Below the pieces are notes generated by a model, which was not told where the DNA came from, did no database searches, and saw nothing but the letters and a program-made list of their open reading frames with translations. Shown here in pieces: positions 9,366-18,234 of a stretch of 64,000 nt of DNA. Origin of the DNA: Edaphobacter bradus (GTDB lineage Bacteria > Acidobacteriota > Terriglobia > Terriglobales > Acidobacteriaceae); assembly GCF_025685645.1 (NCBI RefSeq), contig NZ_JAGSYF010000004.1, positions 186,001 through 250,000 on the forward strand. The letters run 5' to 3'. The translations under genes and the position numbers were made by a program. Position 1 is the stretch's first letter. Each line of letters starts with the position of its first letter.

Positions 9366-9631
9366 TCGGCTGGATCAATCCTGATGAACGAGGTATTACC
9401 GCTATTGTAAGGCCTGAGGGCAGAGGCCGCCCCAATGAGCCGCTTACGGAAGGCCACCTTATGGTTAGCACCGTTTGGATTGTGGAGCCAAGAAAATCCT
9501 GCGATTGTGCGAGGGGGAACCTGAGTGGTCAGGTTGACGTCTGGGTAGCTGAGAGAAACGGAGGCCCGCAGAGAGGGTGCCACAAGAACGTCCGGCAAGT
9601 AGATACAATCAGATGCGGAGTGTAATCAAAA

Positions 9632-10744
9632 ATGATTATTGGTGTACCGAAGGAAGTAAAGGATCGCGAGAGCCGCGTAGGCGTAACCCCAGCCGGAGTC
9701 AAGGCGCTGGTTGAGGCCGGCCACAAGGTTCTGGTGGAGCACAATGCCGGAGCGCTCTCGGCGATGCCGGATGACGAGTATCAGGCGGCCGGAGCGGAGA
9801 TTGTAGCCTCGGCGGATGACGTTTGGGCGAAGGCCGAGATGGTCGTGAAGGTGAAGGAGCCGGTCGAGGAGGAGTACAAGTACTTCCGCGAGGGCCTGGT
9901 GTTGTTTACGTACCTGCACCTTGCTCCGCTGACGGAGCTGACGAATGCTCTGCTGAAGAAGAAGGTCGTCGGCATCGCCTATGAGACGGTGGTCGACCGG
10001 TTTGGAGCGCTGCCTCTGCTGACTCCGATGAGCGAGGTCGCCGGGCGTATGAGCGTGCAGGTGGGTGCGGCATATCTGGAGAAGGAGCGTGGCGGCCGGG
10101 GCGTTCTGCTGGGCGGCGTGCCGGGAGTTCCTCCGGGGAATGTTTGCATCATCGGCGGCGGGATTGTGGGCACCAATGCGGCGAAGATGGCGCTGGGAAT
10201 GGGCGCGAAGGTGACGCTGGTGGACCTGAACCTGAACCGTCTGCGCGAGCTGGACGATATCTTCAACGGGCGTGTGTTTACGCTGGCTTCGAACAGCTAC
10301 AACATCGAGCGCGCGGTGAAGGATGCAGACCTGGTGATCGGCGGTGTGCTGATTCCGGGAGCTGCGGCTCCGAAGATCGTGACCAAGGCGATGGTCTCGA
10401 AGATGAAGAAGGGCGCGGTGATTGTGGACGTGGCGATCGACCAGGGCGGTTGCATCGAGACGGCGCATCCGACGACGCACAGCAATCCGTCGTACGAGGT
10501 GGATGGTGTGGTGCACTACTGCGTGACGAACATGCCGGCGGCAGTTCCGAATACTTCGACGCTGGCGCTGACCAATGCTACGTTTCCGTATGTGCTGAAG
10601 ATTGCGAAGGTAGGCGCGAAGGCGGCGATCAAGGAAGACAATGGGATCGCTGAGGGCGTGAATACCTACGACGGCGTGCTGACCTACGGCGCTGTGGCTG
10701 CGGCGCAGAAGCGTGAGTGGAAGAGCGTGGCGGAGCTGGTTTAG
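9632..10744 (+). CDS. ald: Alanine dehydrogenase
   Basis: NAD-dependent enzyme interconverting L-alanine and pyruvate plus ammonia. 370 residues, the usual length. It opens with [20 protein letters not shown], the pyruvate-binding N-terminus of the family; the Rossmann loop [18 protein letters not shown] covers about residues 172-190. The catalytic lysine region is MVVKVKEP. The stop is only 15 bp before ntrY, suggesting co-transcription with the nitrogen two-component system, a logical link because the enzyme releases or fixes ammonia. The 266-bp region shared with divergent mreB should hold the promoter; a TACAAT box at about 9603 is possible. Confidence 0.94.
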   Translation: MIIGVPKEVKDRESRVGVTPAGVKALVEAGHKVLVEHNAGALSAMPDDEYQAAGAEIVASADDVWAKAEMVVKVKEPVEEEYKYFREGLVLFTYLHLAPLTELTNALLKKKVVGIAYETVVDRFGALPLLTPMSEVAGRMSVQVGAAYLEKERGGRGVLLGGVPGVPPGNVCIIGGGIVGTNAAKMALGMGAKVTLVDLNLNRLRELDDIFNGRVFTLASNSYNIERAVKDADLVIGGVLIPGAAAPKIVTKAMVSKMKKGAVIVDVAIDQGGCIETAHPTTHSNPSYEVDGVVHYCVTNMPAAVPNTSTLALTNATFPYVLKIAKVGAKAAIKEDNGIAEGVNTYDGVLTYGAVAAAQKREWKSVAELV

Positions 10745-10759
10745 CCCAGGAGCGCGGAG

Positions 10760-13159
10760 ATGGCAGCGAGCGAGAACAGGCGGAAGTTGCTGAGCATTGC
10801 GTTGGGAACTTGCCTGCTTGTGGTGTTCGCCGCTCTCGCCACGCTGAACGCTTTCAATAAGCGGTTTCTGGATCCGGATACGACGGGAGAGATCTTCGTC
10901 TACACGGGTCTTTCGGTCGTAGCGTTTCTGCTGTTTGTAGCCGTGCTGGTTCTGCTGGTCCGCAATGTGCTGAAGCTGTATGCGGACCAGCGCAGCCGGG
11001 TGATGGGGACGCGGCTGCGGACGAGGATGCTGTGGGGAGCGGTGCTGGTGAGCCTGCTGCCGCTGGCGTTTATGTTCGCCTTCAGCTACCTGTTGATGAA
11101 TCGCGCCGTGGACCGGTGGTTCTCGCAGCCGGTGACGGAGATGCGCGACTCAAGCAACCGGATGGCGTTTGAGCTCTCCCGCTATACGGCGGCGAACGCG
11201 CGGGCAGAGGCCGAGTCGATCGCGATGAGTTTTCCGGACTTCGGCGGCGCTGCCGGGCCGGTGACACAGAAAGACCGGAACCGGATCGAGGCGGTTCTGC
11301 GCCAGCATGAGATTACTTTGCAGGGGGGATTCGCGGCGGTCTACCAGGACCGCGGCGAGGTGGCGTCGTTTCAGATGCCGCGGCGCGATGGCACGAAGAC
11401 GCAGGTGAAGAGCTGGCTGCCGGAGGCGAACTCCGGCGAGGACAGCGAAGGGGCGGCCGCACCTGCCCATGACAATCGAGTGGTGGGCGAGCCGACTGAC
11501 GCTGCGATTCTGACGACGGCGCAACGCTCGGACGAACCGGTGTTCAGCGTGGGCGATACAGATTATGCGCTGGGCCTGGCGACAGCGAAGCCTGGGGTTA
11601 CGGTCGTGGTTGGCGTGCCGATGCCGCGCGGCATGGCAGAGACGATGACCAATCTGCGCAAAGCGGCGGACGCTTACTGGACGCTGTTTCGCAGCCGGCG
11701 GCAGCTGAGAAATCTGTACATGCTCCTGCTGCTGATGATGACGGGCCTGGCGCTGTTTTCGACCAGCTGGCTGGCGCTGCATCTCTCCAAGCAGGTGACG
11801 AAGCCGGTGGAGTCGCTGGCCGATGCAATGGAGGCGATTGCGGCGGGAGACTATGGGCATCGCGTGAAGGAGAGCGCGACGGAGGAACTGGGCGAGCTGG
11901 TGCGCAGCTTCAACCACATGGCGGCGGACCTTGAGGGGAGCCGGCGCGCGGTGGAAGCGTCAACGGTGCAGTTGAGCGCGGCGAATACGGCACTGGAGGC
12001 CCGGCGGAGCGAGCTAGAGACGATGCTGGAGACGATTCCGAATGGCGTGGCGACGCTGGACCAGAATCGGCGGATCATTCTGGCGAATCGCGCGCTGGGC
12101 GAGATGCTCGATCCGGGAGGGCAGCGGCCGTTTCTGGGGCTGATGATGGAAGTGGCGTTCCCGGTGGAGCTTGCCGAGGTGTTGGACCGGCTGATCGGGC
12201 GCAGTCACAGGATGGGCTCGGCTTCGAGCGAGATCGAGATGACGAGCGGCAGCGACCGCTTTGGCGGGACGTTGAATCTGCTGGCGACGGTGGCGCTGCT
12301 TGAGACTCCGGCGAGCAACGAAGGCATGCGCCGCGAGCACAGGGGATACGTGATTGTGCTGGAGAACGCGACGGAGCTGCTGCGGGCTCAGAAACAGTCG
12401 GCGTGGAAGGAAGTGGCGCGCAGGGTTGCGCACGAGATCAAGAATCCGCTGACGCCGATCGGGTTGAGCGCGGAGCAGATTCGGCGGCATATCGACCGGC
12501 TGAGCGAGACCCTGGGATTTCATCAGATTGAGTCGCCTTCGCCGGTGGTGATCCGGCGCTGCAGCGAGGTGATCAGCTCGTCGGTGGAGACGATGCGCGC
12601 GTTGGTGGACCAGTTCTCGGCGCTGGCGGAGTTTCCGACGGCACGGCCGCGGCCCGCAGATTTGAACACGATTGCGGAGAACTCGCTGGCGATGTTCGCG
12701 GGCAGGCTTCAGAACATTCGCATCGTGCGGAAGATGGCGACGAACCTGCCGCTGGTGATGGCCGATCCGGAGGCGCTGAAGCGCGCGCTTGGCAACCTGA
12801 TCGACAACGCCGCGGAGGCGATGCAGAACAGCCTGCTACGTGAACTGCGAATCGAGACGTCCCTGCTGGACAATGGCATGGTGGAGCTGACGGTTGCAGA
12901 TACAGGCTCGGGGCTGACCGATGCAATGAAGGAGCGGCTGTTTCTGCCGTACTTCTCGACGAAGCAGCGAGGCACCGGGCTGGGGCTGGCGATTGCGGCG
13001 AAGATCGTTCAGGAGCACCAGGGGACGATTCGCGCGGAGAAGAATGTTCCGGCAGGAGCGAAGTTCATCATCGAGCTGCGCCCGGCGAGCGCGATGGACA
13101 GTGATTCGGAAGCGGGCGCGGTGGGCATGAGTGCGAGTGATGGCGGAGGGGTGGCTTGA
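10760..13159 (+). CDS. Sensor histidine kinase, NtrY-like
   Basis: Membrane sensor kinase of 799 residues. Three N-terminal transmembrane helices lie at about residues 11-33, 45-67 and 92-115; a periplasmic region follows to about 320, then a fourth helix. Next come HAMP (about 340-395), PAS (about 410-520), HisKA with phospho-acceptor H558 in VAHEIKNPLTP, and an HATPase domain ending with GTGLGLAIAAKIVQEHQG. The order and VAHEIKNPLTPI motif are those of NtrY. Its stop overlaps the TTG start of the response-regulator gene by four bases (TTGA), so the two are translationally coupled. Confidence 0.9.
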   Translation: MAASENRRKLLSIALGTCLLVVFAALATLNAFNKRFLDPDTTGEIFVYTGLSVVAFLLFVAVLVLLVRNVLKLYADQRSRVMGTRLRTRMLWGAVLVSLLPLAFMFAFSYLLMNRAVDRWFSQPVTEMRDSSNRMAFELSRYTAANARAEAESIAMSFPDFGGAAGPVTQKDRNRIEAVLRQHEITLQGGFAAVYQDRGEVASFQMPRRDGTKTQVKSWLPEANSGEDSEGAAAPAHDNRVVGEPTDAAILTTAQRSDEPVFSVGDTDYALGLATAKPGVTVVVGVPMPRGMAETMTNLRKAADAYWTLFRSRRQLRNLYMLLLLMMTGLALFSTSWLALHLSKQVTKPVESLADAMEAIAAGDYGHRVKESATEELGELVRSFNHMAADLEGSRRAVEASTVQLSAANTALEARRSELETMLETIPNGVATLDQNRRIILANRALGEMLDPGGQRPFLGLMMEVAFPVELAEVLDRLIGRSHRMGSASSEIEMTSGSDRFGGTLNLLATVALLETPASNEGMRREHRGYVIVLENATELLRAQKQSAWKEVARRVAHEIKNPLTPIGLSAEQIRRHIDRLSETLGFHQIESPSPVVIRRCSEVISSSVETMRALVDQFSALAEFPTARPRPADLNTIAENSLAMFAGRLQNIRIVRKMATNLPLVMADPEALKRALGNLIDNAAEAMQNSLLRELRIETSLLDNGMVELTVADTGSGLTDAMKERLFLPYFSTKQRGTGLGLAIAAKIVQEHQGTIRAEKNVPAGAKFIIELRPASAMDSDSEAGAVGMSASDGGGVA

Positions 13160-14544
13160 ATCATGTACTGATCGTCGATGACGAGGCGGAGATCCGCGAG
13201 TCTCTGGAAGGGATTCTGCGCGAGGAAGGGTACATCGTCACCACGAGCGCGACGGCGACTGAGGCGCTGGAACTGGTGCGCGATGCAGCTTACGACGTCG
13301 TTCTGCTGGATATCTGGCTGCCGGACCGCGATGGACTGGAGACGCTGGGAGAGATTCGCGCGATGGATACCGCGAATGCGCCCGAGGTCGTGATCATCAG
13401 CGGGCACGGCACGATTGAGTCCGCGGTGCGGGCGACGAAGCTGGGCGCGTATGACTTTCTGGAGAAGCCGCTGTCGCTCGATCGCACGCTGATTGTGCTG
13501 AAGAACGCGATGAAGGCGCGGCAGATGCGCGAGGACAACCAGGAGTTGATGCGTCAGCTCGCGGTTAAGGGAACCGTGACGGGACAGAGCGTAGCGATGA
13601 AGGCGCTCAGGCAGCAGATCAAGCTGATGGCTCCGACGAACGGGCGCGTGCTGATCTTCGGAGAGAGCGGGACGGGCAAGGAGCTGATCGGGCGCGCGAT
13701 GCATGCGGCGAGCCTGCGCAAGGAGCGGCCGTTTGTAGAGTTGAACTGCGCTGCGATTCCCGAGGACTATATCGAGAGCGAGCTGTTTGGGTACCGGCAT
13801 GGGGCTGCGCCTTCCGGGGCCAATGCGCCTAACGAGAAGCGTGGGACGTTTGAGCGGGCCGATGGCGGGACTTTGTTTCTGGATGAAGTGGGTGACATGA
13901 GCCTGAAGACGCAGGCGAAGGTCTTGCGCACTCTGGATGAGCAGAGGATTCTTCCGGTAGGCGCGACCCATCCGATTCATGTGGATGTGCGGGTGATCGC
14001 GGCTACGAACAAGGATCTGGAGGAGGAGATCGGGCGCGGGAACTTTCGCGAAGACCTCTTCTACCGGCTGAATGTGATTCCGTTTTACGTTCCTCCGCTG
14101 CGCGATCGCAAGGAAGACATTCCGCTGTTGGTGAAAGAGTTTCTGGCGGAGTTTGGCCAGCAGTATGGGCGGCCGCATGTGGAGATGACAGAGGACGCTC
14201 TGAGTGCGCTCAGGCAATACCACTGGCCGGGCAATGTTCGCGAACTGCGCAACCTGGTGGAGCGGGTGTTGATTCTGAACCCAAAGGTGCACCGCATCGA
14301 GCGCAAGCACCTGCCGATGCTGGTGTATCGGGGGCCGAAGCTGACGGAGTCGGGAAAGATCAACACGAAGACCGAGGAGTTCTCAAGCCTGGTCGAGGCT
14401 CGTGAGGCTTACGAGCGGGATTTTATTCTGAAGAAGCTGGATGAGGTCCACGGGAATGTGAGCCGCGCGGCGGAAGGGCTTGGGCTGGAGCGGAGCCATC
14501 TTTACCGGAAGATGAAGGCACTGGGTGTGACGGTGAAGGAGTAG
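13156..14544 (+). CDS. Response regulator, NtrX-like (NtrC family, no canonical GAFTGA)
   Basis: 462 residues: receiver domain (1-120, phospho-acceptor D52 in LLDIWLPDRDG), AAA+ domain with Walker A GESGTGKE and Walker B GGTLFLDEVGDM, and a Fis-type helix-turn-helix at the end (NVSRAAEGLGLERSHLYRKM). The sigma-54 contact loop, normally GAFTGA, reads GAAPSGA at residues 216-222, so open-complex activation through sigma-54 is doubtful. The start codon is TTG at 13156, inside the ntrY stop. Partner of the upstream kinase. Confidence 0.9.
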   Translation: MNHVLIVDDEAEIRESLEGILREEGYIVTTSATATEALELVRDAAYDVVLLDIWLPDRDGLETLGEIRAMDTANAPEVVIISGHGTIESAVRATKLGAYDFLEKPLSLDRTLIVLKNAMKARQMREDNQELMRQLAVKGTVTGQSVAMKALRQQIKLMAPTNGRVLIFGESGTGKELIGRAMHAASLRKERPFVELNCAAIPEDYIESELFGYRHGAAPSGANAPNEKRGTFERADGGTLFLDEVGDMSLKTQAKVLRTLDEQRILPVGATHPIHVDVRVIAATNKDLEEEIGRGNFREDLFYRLNVIPFYVPPLRDRKEDIPLLVKEFLAEFGQQYGRPHVEMTEDALSALRQYHWPGNVRELRNLVERVLILNPKVHRIERKHLPMLVYRGPKLTESGKINTKTEEFSSLVEAREAYERDFILKKLDEVHGNVSRAAEGLGLERSHLYRKMKALGVTVKE

Positions 14545-14569
14545 GGTTGCTGCTTCGCTTCCGAATGAC

Positions 14570-14595
14570 ACTGCGGCTTCAGGGTAGAAGCCGCA
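14570..14595. terminator. Hairpin between ntrX and the GNAT gene
   Basis: A perfect 10-bp stem CTGCGGCTTC / GAAGCCGCAG with a 6-nt loop overlaps the 3' end of the minus-strand GNAT gene. No T tract follows on either strand, so it may be a weak bidirectional terminator or a transcript-end stabiliser. Confidence 0.4.
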
Positions 14596-15115
14596 GGCGG
14601 TAGCGGACGGTTCCTGTCTCGTGCCCGGGACCGTCGAAGGTGAGGCCGCACTTTTCCATGACGCGGATGGAGCCGGGCAGGGATGGAATGGTATCGGCGG
14701 TGATGCTGGTGATGCGCGGGTCCTGGCGAAGGAATTCGATCAAGGCTTTGATTGCTTCGGTGGCGATGCCTTGTCCTTCGAAGGCTGGGAGCAGGGAGTA
14801 GCCGATCTCGCACTCGACGGGAGGGTCGGTATGCGAGTGGGCTCCACAGCTGCCGACGAGGATGCGCGTTCCGTCGAGATGGTTGAGGACGATGTAACGC
14901 GGCCAGCCGAGCTGATCGGGAAAGTGCTCGAACTGGGAGAGCATGTAGTCGAAGACGTGGGTCTCCCAGTAGGGAGGCGGCCAGCTCTCGGGGATGGTGG
15001 AGCGAATCTGTTCTGCGAGGCGGCGTTGGTCGGTTTGTTCGTATCTGATGAGTTCGGGGGTGACGGCGATGAGCACGAGGCGCGACGTGCAGATGTCGTC
15101 CTGGGAGACGGGCAT
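14579..15115 (-). CDS. GNAT family N-acetyltransferase (RimJ/RimL-like)
   Basis: 178-residue acetyltransferase of the Acetyltransf_3 type, probably acetylating an amino group of a protein or small molecule with acetyl-CoA. It opens with TSRLVLIAVTPE, the usual start of RimJ/RimL-like proteins. The acetyl-CoA loop is the YSLLPAFEGQGIATEAI segment (consensus Q/RxxGxG/A), and the C-terminal VMEKCGLTFDG is the typical SxxVLEKxGF signature. Substrate unknown. It converges with ntrX, with a hairpin at the junction. Confidence 0.85.
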   Translation of the reverse strand: MPVSQDDICTSRLVLIAVTPELIRYEQTDQRRLAEQIRSTIPESWPPPYWETHVFDYMLSQFEHFPDQLGWPRYIVLNHLDGTRILVGSCGAHSHTDPPVECEIGYSLLPAFEGQGIATEAIKALIEFLRQDPRITSITADTIPSLPGSIRVMEKCGLTFDGPGHETGTVRYRLRLLP

Positions 15116-15230
15116 GCAGGGTACTCCTGAATCGCTCTTGCGGGGTGGTGCTGCCCGGTAAGATGGTTTTGGCTCAATCAGCGATGCATGCAGTTCAGGA
15201 AATCAAGGGCAGGCATGAAAGTGTACCAGC

Positions 15231-16280
15231 TTATTGCTTCTCGTCCGTCTGGCGGGCGGCGATTTCTTCGAGCTGGCGGCGCCAGTCGAGGTCTTCGACG
15301 AAGGTGTGGGAGCTTCGCCAGTCCTGCTGGACTTTGACGAAGAGCTCGAGGAAGACGCGAGTCCCGAGGAGGGACTCGATCTCCTTGCGGGAGGCAGTGC
15401 CGATGCGCTTGAGCATCTCGCCGCCTTTGCCAATCAGAATCGCCTTTTGTCCGGTGCGCTCGCAGAAGATGGCTGCGGAGATTTTCGTGACGGGGAGCTT
15501 GCCGTCCCTGGTCTTCTTCAGCGAGGCAGGCTCTTCGTACTTTTCGATGACGACGGCGGTGGCGTAGGGGACCTCTTCGCCGGTGAGGAGGAGGATCTTC
15601 TCGCGGATGAGCTCGGCGACGAGGAAGCGCTCGGGCTGGTCGGTGAGCTGGTGCTTGGGGAAGTATCGCTGGCCCTCTTGGAGGTGCGCGACGGTCTTGT
15701 CGAGCAGAAGCTCCAGGCCCTCTTTCTTGCGGGCAGAGATGGGGATCACGTCGGCGAAGGTGTGGAGTGAGGACCAGTGTGCGATGAGAGGGAGGAGGTC
15801 AGCTTTGGGGACAGCGTCGATCTTGTTGAGGACGAGGATGACTGGGCAGTCGAGCTTTTTGACGAGCGCGAGGGCGAAGTCGTCCTCGGCGGAGGAGAGG
15901 GCGCGGCGCGAGGCGGCGTGGGCGTTGCTCTCCTTGCCGGACGGCGAGGGAAGGCGGTGGGTGGCGTCGACGATGAAGAGGACGGCGTCGCGGGACTCGA
16001 GGGCGTCGTGGACCTCCTGCATCATGCGGCGGTCGAGCTGAGAGGTGGGCTTGTGGACGCCGGGGGTATCGACGAGGACGATCTGCGCGGCGGGATGGCC
16101 GGGGTCGGTCTTCGTCTTCTTGCGCAGAGGAAGTTCGAGGACTCCCTGGATGCGGGTTCGCGTCGTCTGGGGCTTGTGGGTGACGATGGCGAGCTTCTGC
16201 CCGAGGAGGGCGTTCAGGAGCGTGGATTTGCCGGCGTTGGGCCGGCCGATGATGGAGACGAAGCCAGAGCGGAAAGACAT
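15231..16280 (-). CDS. era: GTPase Era
   Basis: Ribosome-assembly GTPase acting on 16S rRNA maturation. 349 residues: G1 loop GRPNAGKSTLLN, G3 DTPGVHKP, G4 NKID, then a C-terminal KH domain with the RNA-binding GKGGEMLKRIG. The G domain carries an extra Ser/Ala-rich insertion after the G3 region (PSPSGKESNAHAASRRALSS), making it longer than the roughly 300-residue norm. The frame is open to 16379, but ATG 16280 (MSFRSGFVSIIGRPNAGKS) with AAAGGA directly before it fits the family. Confidence 0.93.
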   Translation of the reverse strand: MSFRSGFVSIIGRPNAGKSTLLNALLGQKLAIVTHKPQTTRTRIQGVLELPLRKKTKTDPGHPAAQIVLVDTPGVHKPTSQLDRRMMQEVHDALESRDAVLFIVDATHRLPSPSGKESNAHAASRRALSSAEDDFALALVKKLDCPVILVLNKIDAVPKADLLPLIAHWSSLHTFADVIPISARKKEGLELLLDKTVAHLQEGQRYFPKHQLTDQPERFLVAELIREKILLLTGEEVPYATAVVIEKYEEPASLKKTRDGKLPVTKISAAIFCERTGQKAILIGKGGEMLKRIGTASRKEIESLLGTRVFLELFVKVQQDWRSSHTFVEDLDWRRQLEEIAARQTDEKQ

Positions 16281-16420
16281 TCCTTTTATTATGCGCTGCC
16301 TGGAAGATGGCTGCCGGTGAAGGCGTGGGAGGCTCAGGCTGGATTTCGGGAATTGCGAAAGATGCACCAAGGCTGCCACGCTGCGAATCGAGCCTTCTCG
16401 CGGGATAATAGAAGTGGCGC

Positions 16421-17656
16421 ATGGAATCCTTCTTTACGCGGTACAAGAACGTGTTGGTGCTGGTGGTTGTGCTGCTGGTGCAGACGATCGCGCTCGCCAT
16501 TCAGGTGAAGCGGCCGGTGGAGTCTGGCGCGCCTGACGGCAACAATGTGACGCTGCTGCGGCACTGGGTCGTGGCGGTGATGACGCCTGCTGAGCGCTTT
16601 TTTCATGGGATAGGACATGGCGTACGCGGAGGATGGTCGAACTATGTGGACCTGCGGCGCACGCGGCAGCAGAACCGCGAGCTGACGGACGAAGTGGCGC
16701 GACTGCGGCTGGAGGAGGCAGAGCTGGCCGAGGACGCCATGCAAGGCCATAGACTGCAGTCGCTGCTGAGCTTCCAGCATCACTACGTGGCGTCGACTGT
16801 TGCGGCGCAGGTGATCGGGAGCAGCGGCTCGGATATGTCGCGGGTGCTGTATCTCGACAAGGGAGCGAAGGACGGACTGAAGCCGGACCAGGCAGTGATT
16901 ACTCCGGATGGGATTGTGGGTAAGCTGCGGGATGTGTTTCCTCGGACCGCGCAGGTGCTGCTGATCAACGATTCCACATCGGGGGCGGGAGTACTGCTGG
17001 AGACGACGCGCATCCGGGGGATTCTGCGCGGTAGTCTCGGCGGGGCGATCCAGATCAACAACCTGACGGCGGATGCGCGGATCAAGCCGGGCGAGCAAGT
17101 GCTGACGTCGGGAGGCGATCAGGTGTTTCCGCGGGGGCTGCGAGTCGGGACCATCGAGTCGATTACGCCGGACCCGGATCATCAGCCGTATACGCTGATT
17201 CGCGTGAAGCCGGCAGTGAACCTCTTTCAACTGGAGGAGGTTCTGGTGATTACGGGAACACAGCCCGATCTTCCGGCGGAGTCGCAGAAGGACCTCGCAC
17301 AGGGGCTTAAGACCGCGCAGGAGCAGGCCGCGGCCAAGACGGCTGCCGATGAAGCCGCGGCGGAGGCGGCGGCACGTACGACCGCGTCGCAGATCGTCGC
17401 AGAGCGGCTGCCGAGTCTGAACAACGGCCAGGATGCTAACGTCGCCAAGACGCCCGCAGGGGCAACTCCCGGAGGGACGGTTCCAAAGCCGCGGCCTACA
17501 CTGCATCCGGACCGTTACACGCCTGGGGCGACGCCGCCTGCGTCTTCGCTCACTCCCGGCGGGGCGACCCCGGCTCCTCCCGCGCCGACAGTACACGACG
17601 AGGAACCCTCCTCGCAACGCAAGCCGCAGCCACAACCGGCGAACCAGGATAATTAG
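16421..17656 (+). CDS. mreC: Rod shape-determining protein MreC
   Basis: Bitopic periplasmic scaffold of the elongasome. A transmembrane helix lies at about residues 10-28, a coiled coil at about 78-120 (RRTRQQNRELTDEVARLRLE), and then the two beta-barrel domains with GIVGKLRDVFPRTAQVLLIND and GEQVLTSGGDQVFPRGL. After about residue 280 comes an Ala-rich then Pro/Thr-rich, probably disordered tail of some 130 residues, longer than in model MreC proteins. First gene of an operon mreC-mreD-mrdA-rodA; mreD starts 9 bp after its stop. Confidence 0.93.
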   Translation: MESFFTRYKNVLVLVVVLLVQTIALAIQVKRPVESGAPDGNNVTLLRHWVVAVMTPAERFFHGIGHGVRGGWSNYVDLRRTRQQNRELTDEVARLRLEEAELAEDAMQGHRLQSLLSFQHHYVASTVAAQVIGSSGSDMSRVLYLDKGAKDGLKPDQAVITPDGIVGKLRDVFPRTAQVLLINDSTSGAGVLLETTRIRGILRGSLGGAIQINNLTADARIKPGEQVLTSGGDQVFPRGLRVGTIESITPDPDHQPYTLIRVKPAVNLFQLEEVLVITGTQPDLPAESQKDLAQGLKTAQEQAAAKTAADEAAAEAAARTTASQIVAERLPSLNNGQDANVAKTPAGATPGGTVPKPRPTLHPDRYTPGATPPASSLTPGGATPAPPAPTVHDEEPSSQRKPQPQPANQDN

Positions 17657-17664
17657 TCGCAACG

Positions 17665-18189
17665 ATGCCCAGCCTCAGCTATACGTCACGCAGAGAACTC
17701 GAGGAGCACAGCTTCCCGCCAGCGGTCACGCTGCTGGTTCCGGTGGCAGCGATTCTGCTGCAGGTACTGATTACGAAGCTCTCGTGGCGGATGGGGATCG
17801 TCGATCTTCCGCTGCTGGTGGCAATCTTCTTTGCGGTCTCTCGGCGCAACCCGATGGCCGGGACGCTGACGGGGATGCTGATCGGGTTGTTGCAGGATGC
17901 GCTGACCGCTCAGCCGATTGGCGTGAACGGAATGGCGAAGTCGGTGATCGGGTACATCGCGGCGAGCATCGGCGTGCAGGTGGATGTGGAGAACCTGACG
18001 ACCCGGGTGCTGATCAACTTTGGATTTTCGCTTCTGAACAGCGTGCTGTTGTTTCTGATCAACCGCCGGTTGCTGGACAACGCGGACTTTCACCTCCTCT
18101 GGCTGCATGAGTTGCTCCGCGCGCTGGTGAATACGCTGGTCGCGGTGCCGTTATTTTTGCTGCTGGATCGAACAAGGCGCATTGACTAA
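17665..18189 (+). CDS. mreD: Rod shape-determining protein MreD
   Basis: Small inner-membrane protein of 174 residues with about five transmembrane helices, the usual MreD pattern; includes the conserved PNLLL-like segment PLLVAIFFAVSRRNPMAGTLTGMLIGLLQD near residues 50-80. It bridges MreC and the cell-wall synthases. Identification rests on size, topology and its position between mreC and mrdA, as MreD sequences are poorly conserved. Confidence 0.87.
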   Translation: MPSLSYTSRRELEEHSFPPAVTLLVPVAAILLQVLITKLSWRMGIVDLPLLVAIFFAVSRRNPMAGTLTGMLIGLLQDALTAQPIGVNGMAKSVIGYIAASIGVQVDVENLTTRVLINFGFSLLNSVLLFLINRRLLDNADFHLLWLHELLRALVNTLVAVPLFLLLDRTRRID

Positions 18190-18234
18190 GGGGATTTTGG
18201 TACGTCGAACAGACGTACGTAGACTAAAGGCTGG

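Noticed and set aside
13009..14310. 433-codon minus-strand frame opposite ntrX
   Set aside because: Shadow frame with His/Leu/Arg-rich composition; the plus strand encodes an unambiguous response regulator.
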